Source: Gemmatimonadota bacterium (lineage in GTDB: Bacteria > Gemmatimonadota > Gemmatimonadetes > Longimicrobiales > Gaopeijiaceae). From it: 38,155 nucleotides of DNA. The notes below the pieces were generated by a model that did not search any database, was not told where the DNA came from, and saw nothing but the letters and a program-made list of their open reading frames with translations. Each line of letters opens with the position of its first letter. The first letter of the stretch is position 1. Positions 24,419-33,952 of this stretch are shown here, piece after piece. A program made the position numbers and the translations under genes. The stretch covers positions 1 to 38,155 of the forward strand of contig VXOC01000046.1 of the NCBI GenBank assembly GCA_009840215.1. Reading direction: 5' to 3'.

Positions 24419-25477
24419 CTAGGGCTCCAGCATTCTTGTCACGAGTGAAGAGGTGTAGTCCACGATCGCGATCACCTTCTCGTAGGGCATCCGCGTCGGA
24501 CCGATGACGCCCACGACTCCCCTGAGGCCGCCGAGCCGGTATCCCGAGGTGACGAGCGTGAACCCGGCGAGCTCCGGAGCGTGTTCGCCACCTATGGTAA
24601 CATACGGGCCTCCCCCCGCGACCCGTTTCCCCAGGACCCTGGCGAGCAACTCCTTCTGCTCGGTCAGCGCGATCAGGTCCCTGAGGCGTTCGTTGCTCGC
24701 GAACTCGGGCTGTGCCGCGATCGACGAGGTCTGTCCGAGCACCACCCGGTCCCGCGGCGGCGGACCCGGGCCGAAGAACTCGTCGCTCGACTCCACGAAG
24801 ATGTTGAGGATGTCGCGGGCCGCCGGATCCTCTACGGCGTCGCGCAGACGCTCTCCGAAGGAACGCCGGATCTCGACGAAGGTCAGGCCGGCAAGGCGCT
24901 CGTTCAGCACGCGCTGCAACCCGTTGAGGACATCGGAGGGGACATCGCCGGGGAGATCCACGTAGACGGTACGCACCATCCCGCTCCGCACGGTGACGAT
25001 CATCAGCACCTTGCTGGACGAAACCCGGATCAGGTCGATCTTCTCCAGACAGGCATCGTCGAGCCGGGGCACGGAACCGACCCCGAGTTCGTTGACGAGG
25101 ATTCCCAGTGCCCGGGTGGCGCTGCGGAGGACCCGCTCCAGCGCCGAATCCCCGCCGGAGAGTTCCCGCTCGATCAGGGATTTTTCCGCCTCGGTCAGCG
25201 ATCCGGGCCTGACCACCCTGTCCACGAAGAACCGGTACGCCAGGTCGGTGGGGACGCGCCCCGCCGAGGTGTGGGGATGCGTCAGGTATCCCTCGTCCTC
25301 GAGGTCCGCCATCGTGTTGCGGATGGTGGCCGCCGATACCCCGAAGTTGTAGCGCTTGGCCAGGGTACGGCTTCCGGCCGGTTCCGCCGTCTCCACGTAG
25401 GTACGCACGACCGCCTCGAGCACCCCGCGCTCGCGCCGGGTGAGAGGACTGCCCTTTGTACGCCTTCGCAAAGCCAT
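24419..25477 (-). CDS. hrcA: Heat-inducible transcription repressor HrcA
   Basis: HrcA represses class I heat-shock genes by binding the CIRCE element. The 352-residue protein starts MALRRRTKGSPLTRRERGVL and has the winged-helix stretch GSRTLAKRYNFGVSAATIRNTM near 35-56 (quoted motif SAATIRNTMADLEDEGYL), then HTSAGRVPTDLAYRFFVD, and the C-terminal domain with GGPYVTIGGEH and the closing VIGPTRMPYEKVIAIVDY. The frame is open to 25603, but the ATG at 25475-25477 gives the standard N-terminus. I see no CIRCE (TTAGCACTC-N9-GAGTGCTAA) upstream of hrcA or dnaJ in this window. Confidence 0.95.
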   Translation of the reverse strand: MALRRRTKGSPLTRRERGVLEAVVRTYVETAEPAGSRTLAKRYNFGVSAATIRNTMADLEDEGYLTHPHTSAGRVPTDLAYRFFVDRVVRPGSLTEAEKSLIERELSGGDSALERVLRSATRALGILVNELGVGSVPRLDDACLEKIDLIRVSSSKVLMIVTVRSGMVRTVYVDLPGDVPSDVLNGLQRVLNERLAGLTFVEIRRSFGERLRDAVEDPAARDILNIFVESSDEFFGPGPPPRDRVVLGQTSSIAAQPEFASNERLRDLIALTEQKELLARVLGKRVAGGGPYVTIGGEHAPELAGFTLVTSGYRLGGLRGVVGVIGPTRMPYEKVIAIVDYTSSLVTRMLEP

Positions 25478-25612
25478 GTCCGATTCTGCTCTCCGCTGAG
25501 GCCGCTGCCTCCCCGACGGTCCCCATCGCCACCGTCCCCCGCCGCGCTCCTGGCAGCGAAGGGTTCCGGCATGGACCGCCATAACTTGAACATCCCATTC
25601 CACGCCATGACG

Positions 25613-26851
25613 TCAAGCACCCTGGTGCATGCGCAGCGGCGGCCGGGCTCCCGGGCGCCTGCCGATCCCGGGGTCTTCGAGCGTTGATTCCAGTTCCACG
25701 GTGAGCTCGTCAAGCAGAAGCCAGCCCCTCGGTGTCAGAGTGGTTCGCCCGGCGGAGCGCAGGGCCCAGCCCGCGGCCTCCCAGCGCTGCAGGACCGGCT
25801 CGACCGCTTGCGTATCCAGCCGCTCGTCGTCGAGTCCCCCGGCCATTCGCAGGCCCAGCCAAAGGGACTCCATGCGTGACTGCTCGACGGTCAGCGCCTC
25901 TTCACCTGCCCGGGCCAGGCCCGAATGCTCGATCCCTTCGGCGTAGGTGGCCCAGCCGCGCTCGTTCCACCAGCGCCTGCCGCCGTGATAGCTGTGGGCG
26001 CCGTTTCCGAGACCCAGGTACGGCAAGCCCTCCCAGCAGGCGCGGTTGTGACGCGACGCGAATCCCGGCAGCGCGAAGTTCGACACTTCATAGTGCCGGT
26101 AGCCGGCTCGTGACAGGGTCTCGGACGCGTAGAGGTACTGGTCACGGTAGCGTCCCCCGGCCGGCATCGGGGCCCGGCCCTCGCGGACGGCGCGGTGCAG
26201 CGGAGTCCCCCTCTCCACGGTGAGGCCGTACAGGGAGATGTGCGGCACCTCCAGCTCGAGGGCGCGCATGACGTCCTCCTCCCAGGAGCGGGGGACGTTG
26301 TCGGGCAGCCCGAAGATCAGGTCGATCGACAGGTTGGCCACCCCGGCCGCCCGGGCCCGCTCCACGGCCGCCCGGGCGTCGCCGGCGGTGTGCAGCCGTC
26401 CCATCCAGCGGAGCGCGCCCGCGTCGAAGCTCTGCACCCCGAACGAGATCCGGTTGACGCCGCCCGCCGCCCACACCCCCGCCACCCGTTCGCTGAACGA
26501 TTCGGGGTTCGCCTCGACCGTCCACTCCAGCTCCGGGTGCTCGATGCGGCGCGATCCGATCACCCCGGCCAGCCCCGCGACGCAACCCGGCTCCAGCAGC
26601 GAAGGGGTGCCGCCACCCACGTACAGCGTGTCGAGCTTCGATGCCAGAGGAGCCTCGTCCGACCCGCGCAGCGTGTCCAGTTCCCTGCCGATTGCCGCAA
26701 GCCAGCGTGAACCGTCGGGGCGGCGTTCCACCTCCACCGCGAAGTCGCAGTAGCAGCAGCGGCGGGCGCAGAATGGGGCGTGTACGTAGACGTTGGCGAT
26801 GCAGTGGCGCCGGTCGCGCCGCCCAACGTGTTCGTGATGTAATGTCGACAT
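25613..26851 (-). CDS. hemW: Radical SAM protein HemW (heme chaperone)
   Basis: HemW is a HemN-like radical SAM protein now regarded as a heme chaperone; true coproporphyrinogen dehydrogenases have a different cysteine pattern. The 412-residue protein has the cluster motif C28-x3-C32-x2-C35 in APFCARRCCYCDF, YVGGGTPSLL, the HemW-type RISFGVQSFD, YEVSNFAL, and LGNGAHSY. The C-terminal HemN_C domain ends near LTPRGWLLLDEL. The ATG at 26849-26851 shares a base with the dprA stop (TAATG). It lies within the second 44-bp palindromic element, so its expression is probably controlled by that site. Confidence 0.94.
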   Translation of the reverse strand: MSTLHHEHVGRRDRRHCIANVYVHAPFCARRCCYCDFAVEVERRPDGSRWLAAIGRELDTLRGSDEAPLASKLDTLYVGGGTPSLLEPGCVAGLAGVIGSRRIEHPELEWTVEANPESFSERVAGVWAAGGVNRISFGVQSFDAGALRWMGRLHTAGDARAAVERARAAGVANLSIDLIFGLPDNVPRSWEEDVMRALELEVPHISLYGLTVERGTPLHRAVREGRAPMPAGGRYRDQYLYASETLSRAGYRHYEVSNFALPGFASRHNRACWEGLPYLGLGNGAHSYHGGRRWWNERGWATYAEGIEHSGLARAGEEALTVEQSRMESLWLGLRMAGGLDDERLDTQAVEPVLQRWEAAGWALRSAGRTTLTPRGWLLLDELTVELESTLEDPGIGRRPGARPPLRMHQGA

Positions 26852-26880
26852 TACATTTTGTAATGTGTAGTATACATTTC
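26837..26880. repeat. 44-bp palindromic element, copy 2 (putative operator)
   Basis: Reads on the minus strand as copy 1 (13133-13176) reads on the plus strand, with 40 of 44 identical. Half-sites on the plus strand: TGTAATGT (26838-26845), spacer CG, ACATTACA (26848-26855), spacer TTT, TGTAATGT (26859-26866). The CG-centred dyad extends to a perfect 20-bp palindrome, ATGTAATGTCGACATTACAT (26837-26856). The element holds the last codons of dprA and the start codon of hemW. Confidence 0.87.
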
Positions 26881-28034
26881 ATTACCCAAAGGTGACGCTC
26901 CGCGTTGCTTCTCGCGCACCACCATGCCCGCTTGGCCCGGCGTCCTCATGACCCGCCCGTCGCGGGTCGGGGTCAGGTAGCCGCGGAGTTCCAGCACGGT
27001 CACGGAGGTCGCGACCTCCGTCACCGGAAGGTCCGCCGCGAGGGCCACCTCCTCCACCGTGACCGGCGCCGCCGGGATGACGGCGAGCAGTTCACGCAAC
27101 TCCGGCTCCACGGGCGGGGGCGCACCGTGCAGGGCGGCATCCTGCAGTCCCGTGTCGACGATCACGCCCGCGCCGTCCGCGATGAGACGGTTGGTGCCCT
27201 CGCTGGTGGGACGGTCGATGGGACCCGGCACCGCGTGCACCTCACGCCCGAGGTCGAGGGCGAGTCCCGCGGTGATCAGCGCACCGCTCCGCCGCGATGC
27301 CTCGACGATCACGACATCGCGGGCCAGCGCGGCGATGATGCGGTTGCGCACCGGAAAATGGTGCGGCTCCGCCTCCACCCCGGGGGCGTACTCCGAGACC
27401 ACCACGCCACACTCGACGATGTCACGGTAGAGCGCCCCGTTGCGGGGCGGCGACACCACGTCCACCCCCGACCCCAGCACCGCGGCCGTCGGCCCGGGGA
27501 GAGCGCCGCGATGAGCCGCCGCGTCGACCCCCATCGCCATTCCCGAGACCACGCAGCGCCCCTGTCCGGCGAGGCTCGCTCCCAGCTGCGCAGCGATGCG
27601 GCGGCCGTACGCGGTGGCGCGCCGCGACCCCACGACGGCGACACCCGGCTCGCGCAGCAGTTCGGTTCGTCCCCGCGCGTAGAGCAACGAGGGCGGCGCA
27701 TTCAGGTCGTTCAGCGCGGGCGGGTACCCGTCGGTGCCGTAGACGAGCAGCGCGATCCCGGTGTCGGCGCACCGTTCGACCATTTCGCGGGCATGGCGCG
27801 CGGGCACTCCCGGCACACGGTTCTCTTCCGCCCGCCGACCCGCCATCCCGGCGAAGTCCGCCGGGTTCGCAGCCAGCGCCTCGCGGGGACCGCCGAAACG
27901 GTCGACCAGTTCGCGGAACCGTACGGGTCCCACGCCGGGGAGGCCTCGCAGGGTCAGTGCGGCCGCCGCCTGTGCCGCGACTTCCCGGGGCAGAGCCGGC
28001 CTGCGCCGCTCCGTGACGCCGGTGTCGCGCGGCG

Positions 28035-28041
<7 letters not shown>
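26851..28041 (-). CDS. dprA: DNA-processing protein DprA
   Basis: DprA binds incoming single-stranded DNA during natural transformation and loads RecA. The roughly 396-residue protein has a helix-hairpin-helix-like N-terminus (LRGLPGVGPVRFRELV), then the Rossmann domain with VVGSRRATAYGRR, VSGMAMGVDAAAH, VLGSGVDVV, HHFPVRNRIIAALA, EASRRSGALITA and GREVHAVPGP, and a C-terminal winged helix (VEEVALAADLPVTEV). The start is a TTG at 28039-28041 overlapping the end of obgE, with AGGGG upstream. The last eleven residues (GNEMYTTHYKM) are encoded by the palindromic element, a likely extension of the family's end. Other competence genes are not in view. Confidence 0.92.
26869..26874 (-). promoter_or_regulatory. 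Predicted -10 box for hemW
   Basis: TATACT on the minus strand (26874-26869), preceded by TG as TGTATACT, an extended -10 without the spacer base being ideal. No -35 is convincing. Transcription would begin near 26862, inside the palindromic half-sites, leaving only about 11 nt before the hemW ATG. The call is weak alone but its position within the duplicated element is suggestive. Confidence 0.35.
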
Positions 28042-29038
<997 letters not shown>

Positions 29039-29048
<10 letters not shown>

Positions 29049-30052
29049 CGCGCCTCCTCCACCGACACCCGGCCCACCTCTTCGCCCAGCGTATTGCGCA
29101 GGACCGGCTCGGAGAAATCGCCCAGCGCCCGTCTCGCCCCGGAGGACAGAATCCCGGCCCGGCCGAGCACTGCCATCAGCGCGGGCGGCGCAGCTCGCCA
29201 GGCCCCGTCCTCCACCTTGAGCGCCACACCCATTCCCCGTTTCAGGTCGCCGGCCACGTAGACGCCCTCGGCACCCACCTTGGCGAAGACGCGGCTGCCT
29301 TCCTCCTCCATGAGCCGGGTGCAGAGCCGTCCGGTGCCCGCCACCATGAAGGGATGGCAGGTCATGGCCCGCACGACGTCGCGGGGCGGGCCTTCCGAGC
29401 GGGCGGCCACGGCCAGGCGGGCCACCCCGTGTGCGAGACTTGCAAGCGGCAGTGCGAAGGTCGGCACCCCGCACCCGTCGGTCTCCCAGACCATCTCCGA
29501 ACGAGGCACGCCGGTCCACTTCGCAACTTCCCGGCCCATCCGGCGCTGCAGGGGATGATCCACCCGCTCGTAACCCTGGAGCGGCCAGCCGTGGAAGGCC
29601 GCCAAAGCGAGCATTCCGGCGTGCTTGCCCGAGCAGTTGCACATCAGAGGCGACCAGGGCGTTCCCGCGGCCGACAGTTCGTCGCGCCGCGCGGCCAGGA
29701 GCGGGGCGTGCGCGCCGCAGACCAGGAGTTCCTCGGGGACTCCGGCCTTCGCGAGGATGGATCGCGCCGCCTCCATGTGGGTCTCCTCCGAATTGTGCGA
29801 TCCGCAGCAAAGTGCGATCTCCTTGTCCGAGAGCCCAAAGCGTTGCGCGGCGCCGTCGCCGACCAGCGGCAGTGCCTGAAAGGGTTTGGCCACCGACCGG
29901 AGTACGGTGACCCACTGCGCGTCGCCCCAGCTGCCGGCGAGCCCTCCGCACGCGTCGGTGACCACGGCGTGCACCCGGTGTTGCGACTCGACGACCCGCC
30001 CCCGTTTGAACCGTACCTCCAGGGGAGGGCGGCCGGGCTCTATCGGGGACAC
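29039..30052 (-). CDS. Asparaginase, Rhizobium etli AnsA type (class 3)
   Basis: A 337-residue protein of the asparaginase II family (PF06089), whose Rhizobium members hydrolyse L-asparagine to aspartate and ammonia with a zinc site and serine-lysine tandems. Residues matching that active site are visible: S53 and K56 in RSVAKPFQALP, S85 in CCGSHNSEETH, C140 and K143 in CNCSGKHAGML, and C194 in ETDGCGVPTFALPL. It is unrelated to the E. coli AnsA/AnsB fold. No signal peptide is seen, so it should be cytoplasmic. The GTG start has GCGGAG upstream. It lies between an S41 peptidase and obgE, a context that says nothing about nitrogen metabolism. Confidence 0.92.
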
Positions 30053-30198
30053 CGGCGCTCCGCGGCTACGGGCCGCCCCGGCGAGTGCCCCGCTGCCTCC
30101 AGCCGGCGAGGAGTTCGCGGATCAGGCCGCCGGGTAGGTAAGGTGGGGGACATCCGCGGGCGCTTCCATGGCGGAACGGGAACAATTCCCGCGACCGG

Positions 30199-31860
30199 TC
30201 AGCGAGGTGAACCATCCCGACCACCGAGCCCGCCGCCGACCTGCGGCGAACCTTCGGACGGCAAACCGGCCAGCCTGAAGAGATCTTCCGGGTTCCGGGC
30301 GGCGAGCAGCAGCTCGATCGCCCTCTGCAGCTGGGTGTCGAGGGCGGCGTAGCGTACGAACCGGCCGCGGTCCTCCCACGCCTGCAGCGCGACCTCACTC
30401 CCCAGGAGGTACTCCACGGTACGGCGTGCCTGACGCAGATTCTCGAGCGTCATCTCCACCTCGCGCTCGACCAGCAGGGCGTGAAAACCGGCGAGGTCCT
30501 GGTCCGTGATGACGAAGCCGGGCTCGAGCCCGGGGTGTTCCTGCCGGTAGCGCACGGCCCAGGTATGCATGGCCTGCAGGAACTGGTTCTCCACCGCGAT
30601 GATCTTCCGCACCGCCTCGTCCTCGAGGACGGTGAGCGTGTCCTGAAGCACCCACAGGTCCGGGACGATTCCGCCCCCGCCGTACAGGACCCGTCCCCCC
30701 GCCGAGTTGAACCGGGGCCGGTCCACCAGGTCGGGGTATTGGACCGCCTCCCCTCTCCGGGTGATGACTCCGTTCTCGGTGGTCAGCAGCTGTTCCCGCG
30801 GCTCCTTCTGGATGGATCGGCCCGAGGGCGTGAACCAGCGGGCGGTGGTCAGCTTGAGCACGCGCCCCGCCGAAACCGGGAAGAGGGATTGAACGGATCC
30901 CTTGCCGAAGGTCGGGGCCCCGATCAGGAGGGCACGGTCGTGATCCTGCAGCGCTCCCGCGAAGATCTCGGAGGCCGACGCGCTCCTGTAGTCCACCAGG
31001 ACGACGACCGGCATGCCGGGGTATTCCTGGTCGGTGCCGGCGCGGTAGTGCTCGACCGCCGACGTGCGTCCCCGCACCTCGACGATGGAAGAGCCCGCAT
31101 CGAGGAACATGTCGGAGAGGCCCACGCCCTCCAGCAGGAGACCGCCGCGGTTGCGGCGCAGGTCCAGAATGAGCGATTCCATGCCGTCGCCCACCAGCGA
31201 GTCGACCTTCGCGCTGACCTCCGAGGAGGTCGTCCCGTTGAAGATCTCGATCGGGACGTACCCCACTCCACCCTCAAACAGCAGCGCGAAGGGGACCGCG
31301 CTCAACTGGATCACCGCACGGGTGATCTCGTAGGGGATCAGGTGATCCACGGCGTGGCGCCGCACTCCCATCCGGACGCTCGTACCGGGTTCGCCCCGGA
31401 GCAGCTGCGCGACCTGGTCGGTCGTCCATCCCACGACCGACTCGCCCTCGACCTCGACGATACGGTCGCCCGGCCGCAGTCCCGCCCGGTATCCCGGCGT
31501 GCCCGGAACCGGAGCCAGAACCGTGACGAAACCGTCGCGGGAAGCGACTTCGAGTCCCACGCCGCCGTACTCGCCACTCGTCCGGATCTGCATGTCCTCC
31601 CAGTCCGGTGCCTGCAACAGGGCGGAGTTGGGGTCGTTCAGCGACTGGACCACGCCCTCGAGCGCGGCGTCGTAGAGTTGCTCCACGTCGACCTCGTCCA
31701 CGAAGTGGCGCTCGATCCGGTTTACCACCTCTTCGAGGACCCTCACCTGCACGTAGAGGTTGGCACCCAGGCCCACATTGCGCTGCAGCAACCAGCCCCC
31801 GCTCGCGACCGCCAGGACTGCGATCACCGCCGGTACCGCCACCGTCTTCCCTTTGCTCAT
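30199..31860 (-). CDS. S41-family C-terminal processing peptidase (CtpA-like)
   Basis: A 553-residue serine peptidase of the S41 carboxy-terminal processing family, which trims or degrades envelope proteins. It has an N-terminal membrane anchor or signal (hydrophobic 7-26), a PDZ domain (about 95-180; GGVGLEVASRDG, AGLRPGDRIVEVEG), and the catalytic domain with LDLRRNRGG at 232-240, the SASASEI stretch at 293-299 that holds the nucleophile, and K320 in TFGKGSVQ. After about residue 400 the C-terminal extension is not family-typical and has no recognisable domain. The ATG has GGAG five bases upstream. It likely acts in the periplasm. Confidence 0.94.
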   Translation of the reverse strand: MSKGKTVAVPAVIAVLAVASGGWLLQRNVGLGANLYVQVRVLEEVVNRIERHFVDEVDVEQLYDAALEGVVQSLNDPNSALLQAPDWEDMQIRTSGEYGGVGLEVASRDGFVTVLAPVPGTPGYRAGLRPGDRIVEVEGESVVGWTTDQVAQLLRGEPGTSVRMGVRRHAVDHLIPYEITRAVIQLSAVPFALLFEGGVGYVPIEIFNGTTSSEVSAKVDSLVGDGMESLILDLRRNRGGLLLEGVGLSDMFLDAGSSIVEVRGRTSAVEHYRAGTDQEYPGMPVVVLVDYRSASASEIFAGALQDHDRALLIGAPTFGKGSVQSLFPVSAGRVLKLTTARWFTPSGRSIQKEPREQLLTTENGVITRRGEAVQYPDLVDRPRFNSAGGRVLYGGGGIVPDLWVLQDTLTVLEDEAVRKIIAVENQFLQAMHTWAVRYRQEHPGLEPGFVITDQDLAGFHALLVEREVEMTLENLRQARRTVEYLLGSEVALQAWEDRGRFVRYAALDTQLQRAIELLLAARNPEDLFRLAGLPSEGSPQVGGGLGGRDGSPR

Positions 31861-31896
31861 CGAATCTCCATCGCCGTTCGCGTGGACAGCAACAGC

Positions 31897-32541
31897 CTAG
31901 ACGCCGTCGCCGAAGGTTCGGGGAAACGCACGCGCGATTTCGGCGCGGATCCGCTCTTCGACCTCGCCGGGAGTGCCGCCCGCGGGCACCAGAACCGCGT
32001 TCTCCCGGGCTTGGGCCAACTCAACATATCCGCGCCGCACCCTGCGAAGAAAGGCGGAGCCGGCGGTCTCGAACCGGTCCCAGGTCCTGTCTTCGTCCTC
32101 GCGCCGGGCCCTGCCCTCTTCCACGGACAGGTCCAGAACCAGGTACAGATCCGGCACCAACCCTGACGTTACGTCATGGTTCATCGCGGCGATCCGCTCA
32201 CGGTCGATTCCCGTGCCGTAGCCCTGGTAGGCGAAGGTGCTGAGGTCGAAACGGTCGGAGACGACCCATTTGCCCGCTGCCAGGGCGGGCTCGACGATTT
32301 CGGCCACGTACGCCGCCCGCGCCGCCAGGATGAGGTGAAGTTCGGTCCGGGGCGGCAGCGGCGAACGGGTTCGGTGCAGCAGCAGTTCCCGGATGCCTTC
32401 GCCGACGCCGGTCTGGCCCGGCTCCCGGCCGAGCACGATCGACAGGCCCGCGCGTTCAAGGAACGAGGCCAGCCGCCGGACCTGGGTCGTCTTCCCGACG
32501 CCCTCGGCTCCCTCGACGACGATAAACCTGCCCCGGCTCAC
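31897..32541 (-). CDS. tmk: Thymidylate kinase
   Basis: Tmk phosphorylates dTMP to dTDP for DNA synthesis. The 214-residue protein has the P-loop GAEGVGKT at 11-18, GREPGQT, SDRFDLSTFAYQGYG (DRx motif and TMP-binding stretch), and DLYLVLDLSVEEGRAR, the LID region. The GTG at 32539-32541 starts four residues before the first strand, as in relatives; the frame is open to an ATG at 32610 but the extra 23 residues are charged and unlike the family. Upstream ribosome binding signal is weak. It sits between ino1 and the S41 peptidase, with 36 bases to the latter. Confidence 0.93.
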   Translation of the reverse strand: MSRGRFIVVEGAEGVGKTTQVRRLASFLERAGLSIVLGREPGQTGVGEGIRELLLHRTRSPLPPRTELHLILAARAAYVAEIVEPALAAGKWVVSDRFDLSTFAYQGYGTGIDRERIAAMNHDVTSGLVPDLYLVLDLSVEEGRARREDEDRTWDRFETAGSAFLRRVRRGYVELAQARENAVLVPAGGTPGEVEERIRAEIARAFPRTFGDGV

Positions 32542-32629
32542 GCGGTCGGCCCCGGTGCGAGCGCGGTTCCGCCCCTGTCGACGGTCCGTCGCCCGCGTGG
32601 ACTCGTGCACGTTCCGGCGGCCCCGCCCG

Positions 32630-33946
32630 CTATGCGTAGTACTCCCGGCCCAGATGGGTGATCTGCTCCTCGCCCGCCAGCCAGCGCAGCGTGTTCTTCA
32701 GCTTCTTGTGCTGGATGAACAGGTCGTGCTCCGGGTAGAGCCCTTCGGGCGTGTGCGGGCTCTTGAAGTAGAAGGACAGCCACTCCTGGATCCCGCCCAT
32801 CCCCGCGCGTCCGGCGAGATCGAGGAACAGCGCCAGGTCGAGCACGATCGGCGCCGCCAGGATCGAGTCGCGGCAGAGGAAGTCGACCTTGATCTGCATC
32901 GGATAGCCGAGCCACCCGAAGATGTCGAGGTTGTCCCACCCCTCCTTGTCGTCGCCGCGGGGCGGATAGTAGTTGATCCTGACCTTGTGGTAGATCTCCC
33001 CGTAGAGTTCCGGGTACATCTCCGGCTGCAGGATGTACTCCAGCACGCCCAGCTTCGACTCCTCCTTGGTCTTGAAGGACTCGGGGTCGTCGAGGACCTC
33101 GCCGTCGCGGTTGCCCAGGATGTTGGTGCTGAACCAGCCGCTGACACCGAGCATGCGAGCCTTCAGTCCGGGGGCGAGGATCGTCTTCATGAGGGTCTGG
33201 CCGGTCTTGAAGTCCTTGCCGGCAATGGGGACGCCGCGCTCCCGCGCCAGCGCCTCCAGAGCGGGGACGTCAGCAGACAGGTTCGGGGCCCCGTTGGCGT
33301 ACGGCACGCCCTCCATGATCGCCGCGTAGGCGTAGATCATGCTGGGCGCGATGGCGGGATCGTCCTCGCGCATGGCCCGCTCGAAGGCCTCGACGGTGGC
33401 GTGGGCGGGACCCGAGCGCTGGAAGACCTCGGTGGACCCGCACCAGATCATCACGGCGCGGGCGCAGCCGTTCTCGGCCTTGAAGCGGCGGATGTCGTCC
33501 CGCAACGCATCGGCCAGCTCCATCCGGTTCGCCCCGGTCTTGCGGTTGGGGCCGTCCAGCCGCTTGACGTACGCGGTATCGAAGACCGCCGGCATGGGCT
33601 TCACCGACTCCAGGAAGCCGCGTATGGGGTCCAGGTGGGCGGTCCGGTCCAGCACGCCCGCGTTGACCGCGCTCTCGTATCCGTCGTCGGGGATGGGATC
33701 CCACGCGCCGAAGACGAGCTGGTCGAGGCCGGCGATGTCGACCAGGTCGCGGATGAGCGGGGTGCGTTCCTCGGTGCGCTTGCCCAGACGCACCGTGTTC
33801 ATCTGCGTAAGGCTGCCGAAGGGCTGGGCGAGCCCCTGCCGGACCGCCTCCACACCGGCAACCACCGTGGTGGCCACCGCGCCGAATCCGGGAAGGAGGA
33901 CCCCGACCTTGCCGTCCGCCGGGGGGATGACGGGAGTGTTGTCCAC
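32630..33946 (-). CDS. ino1: Inositol-3-phosphate synthase
   Basis: The NAD-dependent enzyme that makes 1D-myo-inositol 3-phosphate from glucose 6-phosphate. The 438-residue protein has the NAD-binding start VGVLLPGFGAVATTVVAGV (14-32), PIRGFLESVKPMPAVFD, ENGCARAVMIWCGSTEV, IAGKDFKTGQTLMKT with the catalytic lysine region, NILGNRDGEVL, and FGWLGYPMQIKVDFLCRDS. This is the catalytic domain of the myo-inositol phosphate synthase family, closest in style to bacterial and archaeal forms. It follows a CDP-alcohol phosphatidyltransferase by six bases, which suggests that its product enters inositol phospholipid synthesis. Confidence 0.95.
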   Translation of the reverse strand: MDNTPVIPPADGKVGVLLPGFGAVATTVVAGVEAVRQGLAQPFGSLTQMNTVRLGKRTEERTPLIRDLVDIAGLDQLVFGAWDPIPDDGYESAVNAGVLDRTAHLDPIRGFLESVKPMPAVFDTAYVKRLDGPNRKTGANRMELADALRDDIRRFKAENGCARAVMIWCGSTEVFQRSGPAHATVEAFERAMREDDPAIAPSMIYAYAAIMEGVPYANGAPNLSADVPALEALARERGVPIAGKDFKTGQTLMKTILAPGLKARMLGVSGWFSTNILGNRDGEVLDDPESFKTKEESKLGVLEYILQPEMYPELYGEIYHKVRINYYPPRGDDKEGWDNLDIFGWLGYPMQIKVDFLCRDSILAAPIVLDLALFLDLAGRAGMGGIQEWLSFYFKSPHTPEGLYPEHDLFIQHKKLKNTLRWLAGEEQITHLGREYYA

Positions 33947-33952
33947 GAAGAT

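Noticed and set aside
25478-25612. Promoter for hrcA using TTGACG at the hemW stop
   Set aside because: The -35 is good but no -10 hexamer lies at 16-18 bases; not listed as a feature.
30177-30191. 15-bp dyad CGGGAA-CAA-TTCCCG after the S41 peptidase stop
   Set aside because: The stem is only six pairs with no T-run, so neither a terminator nor an operator call is safe.
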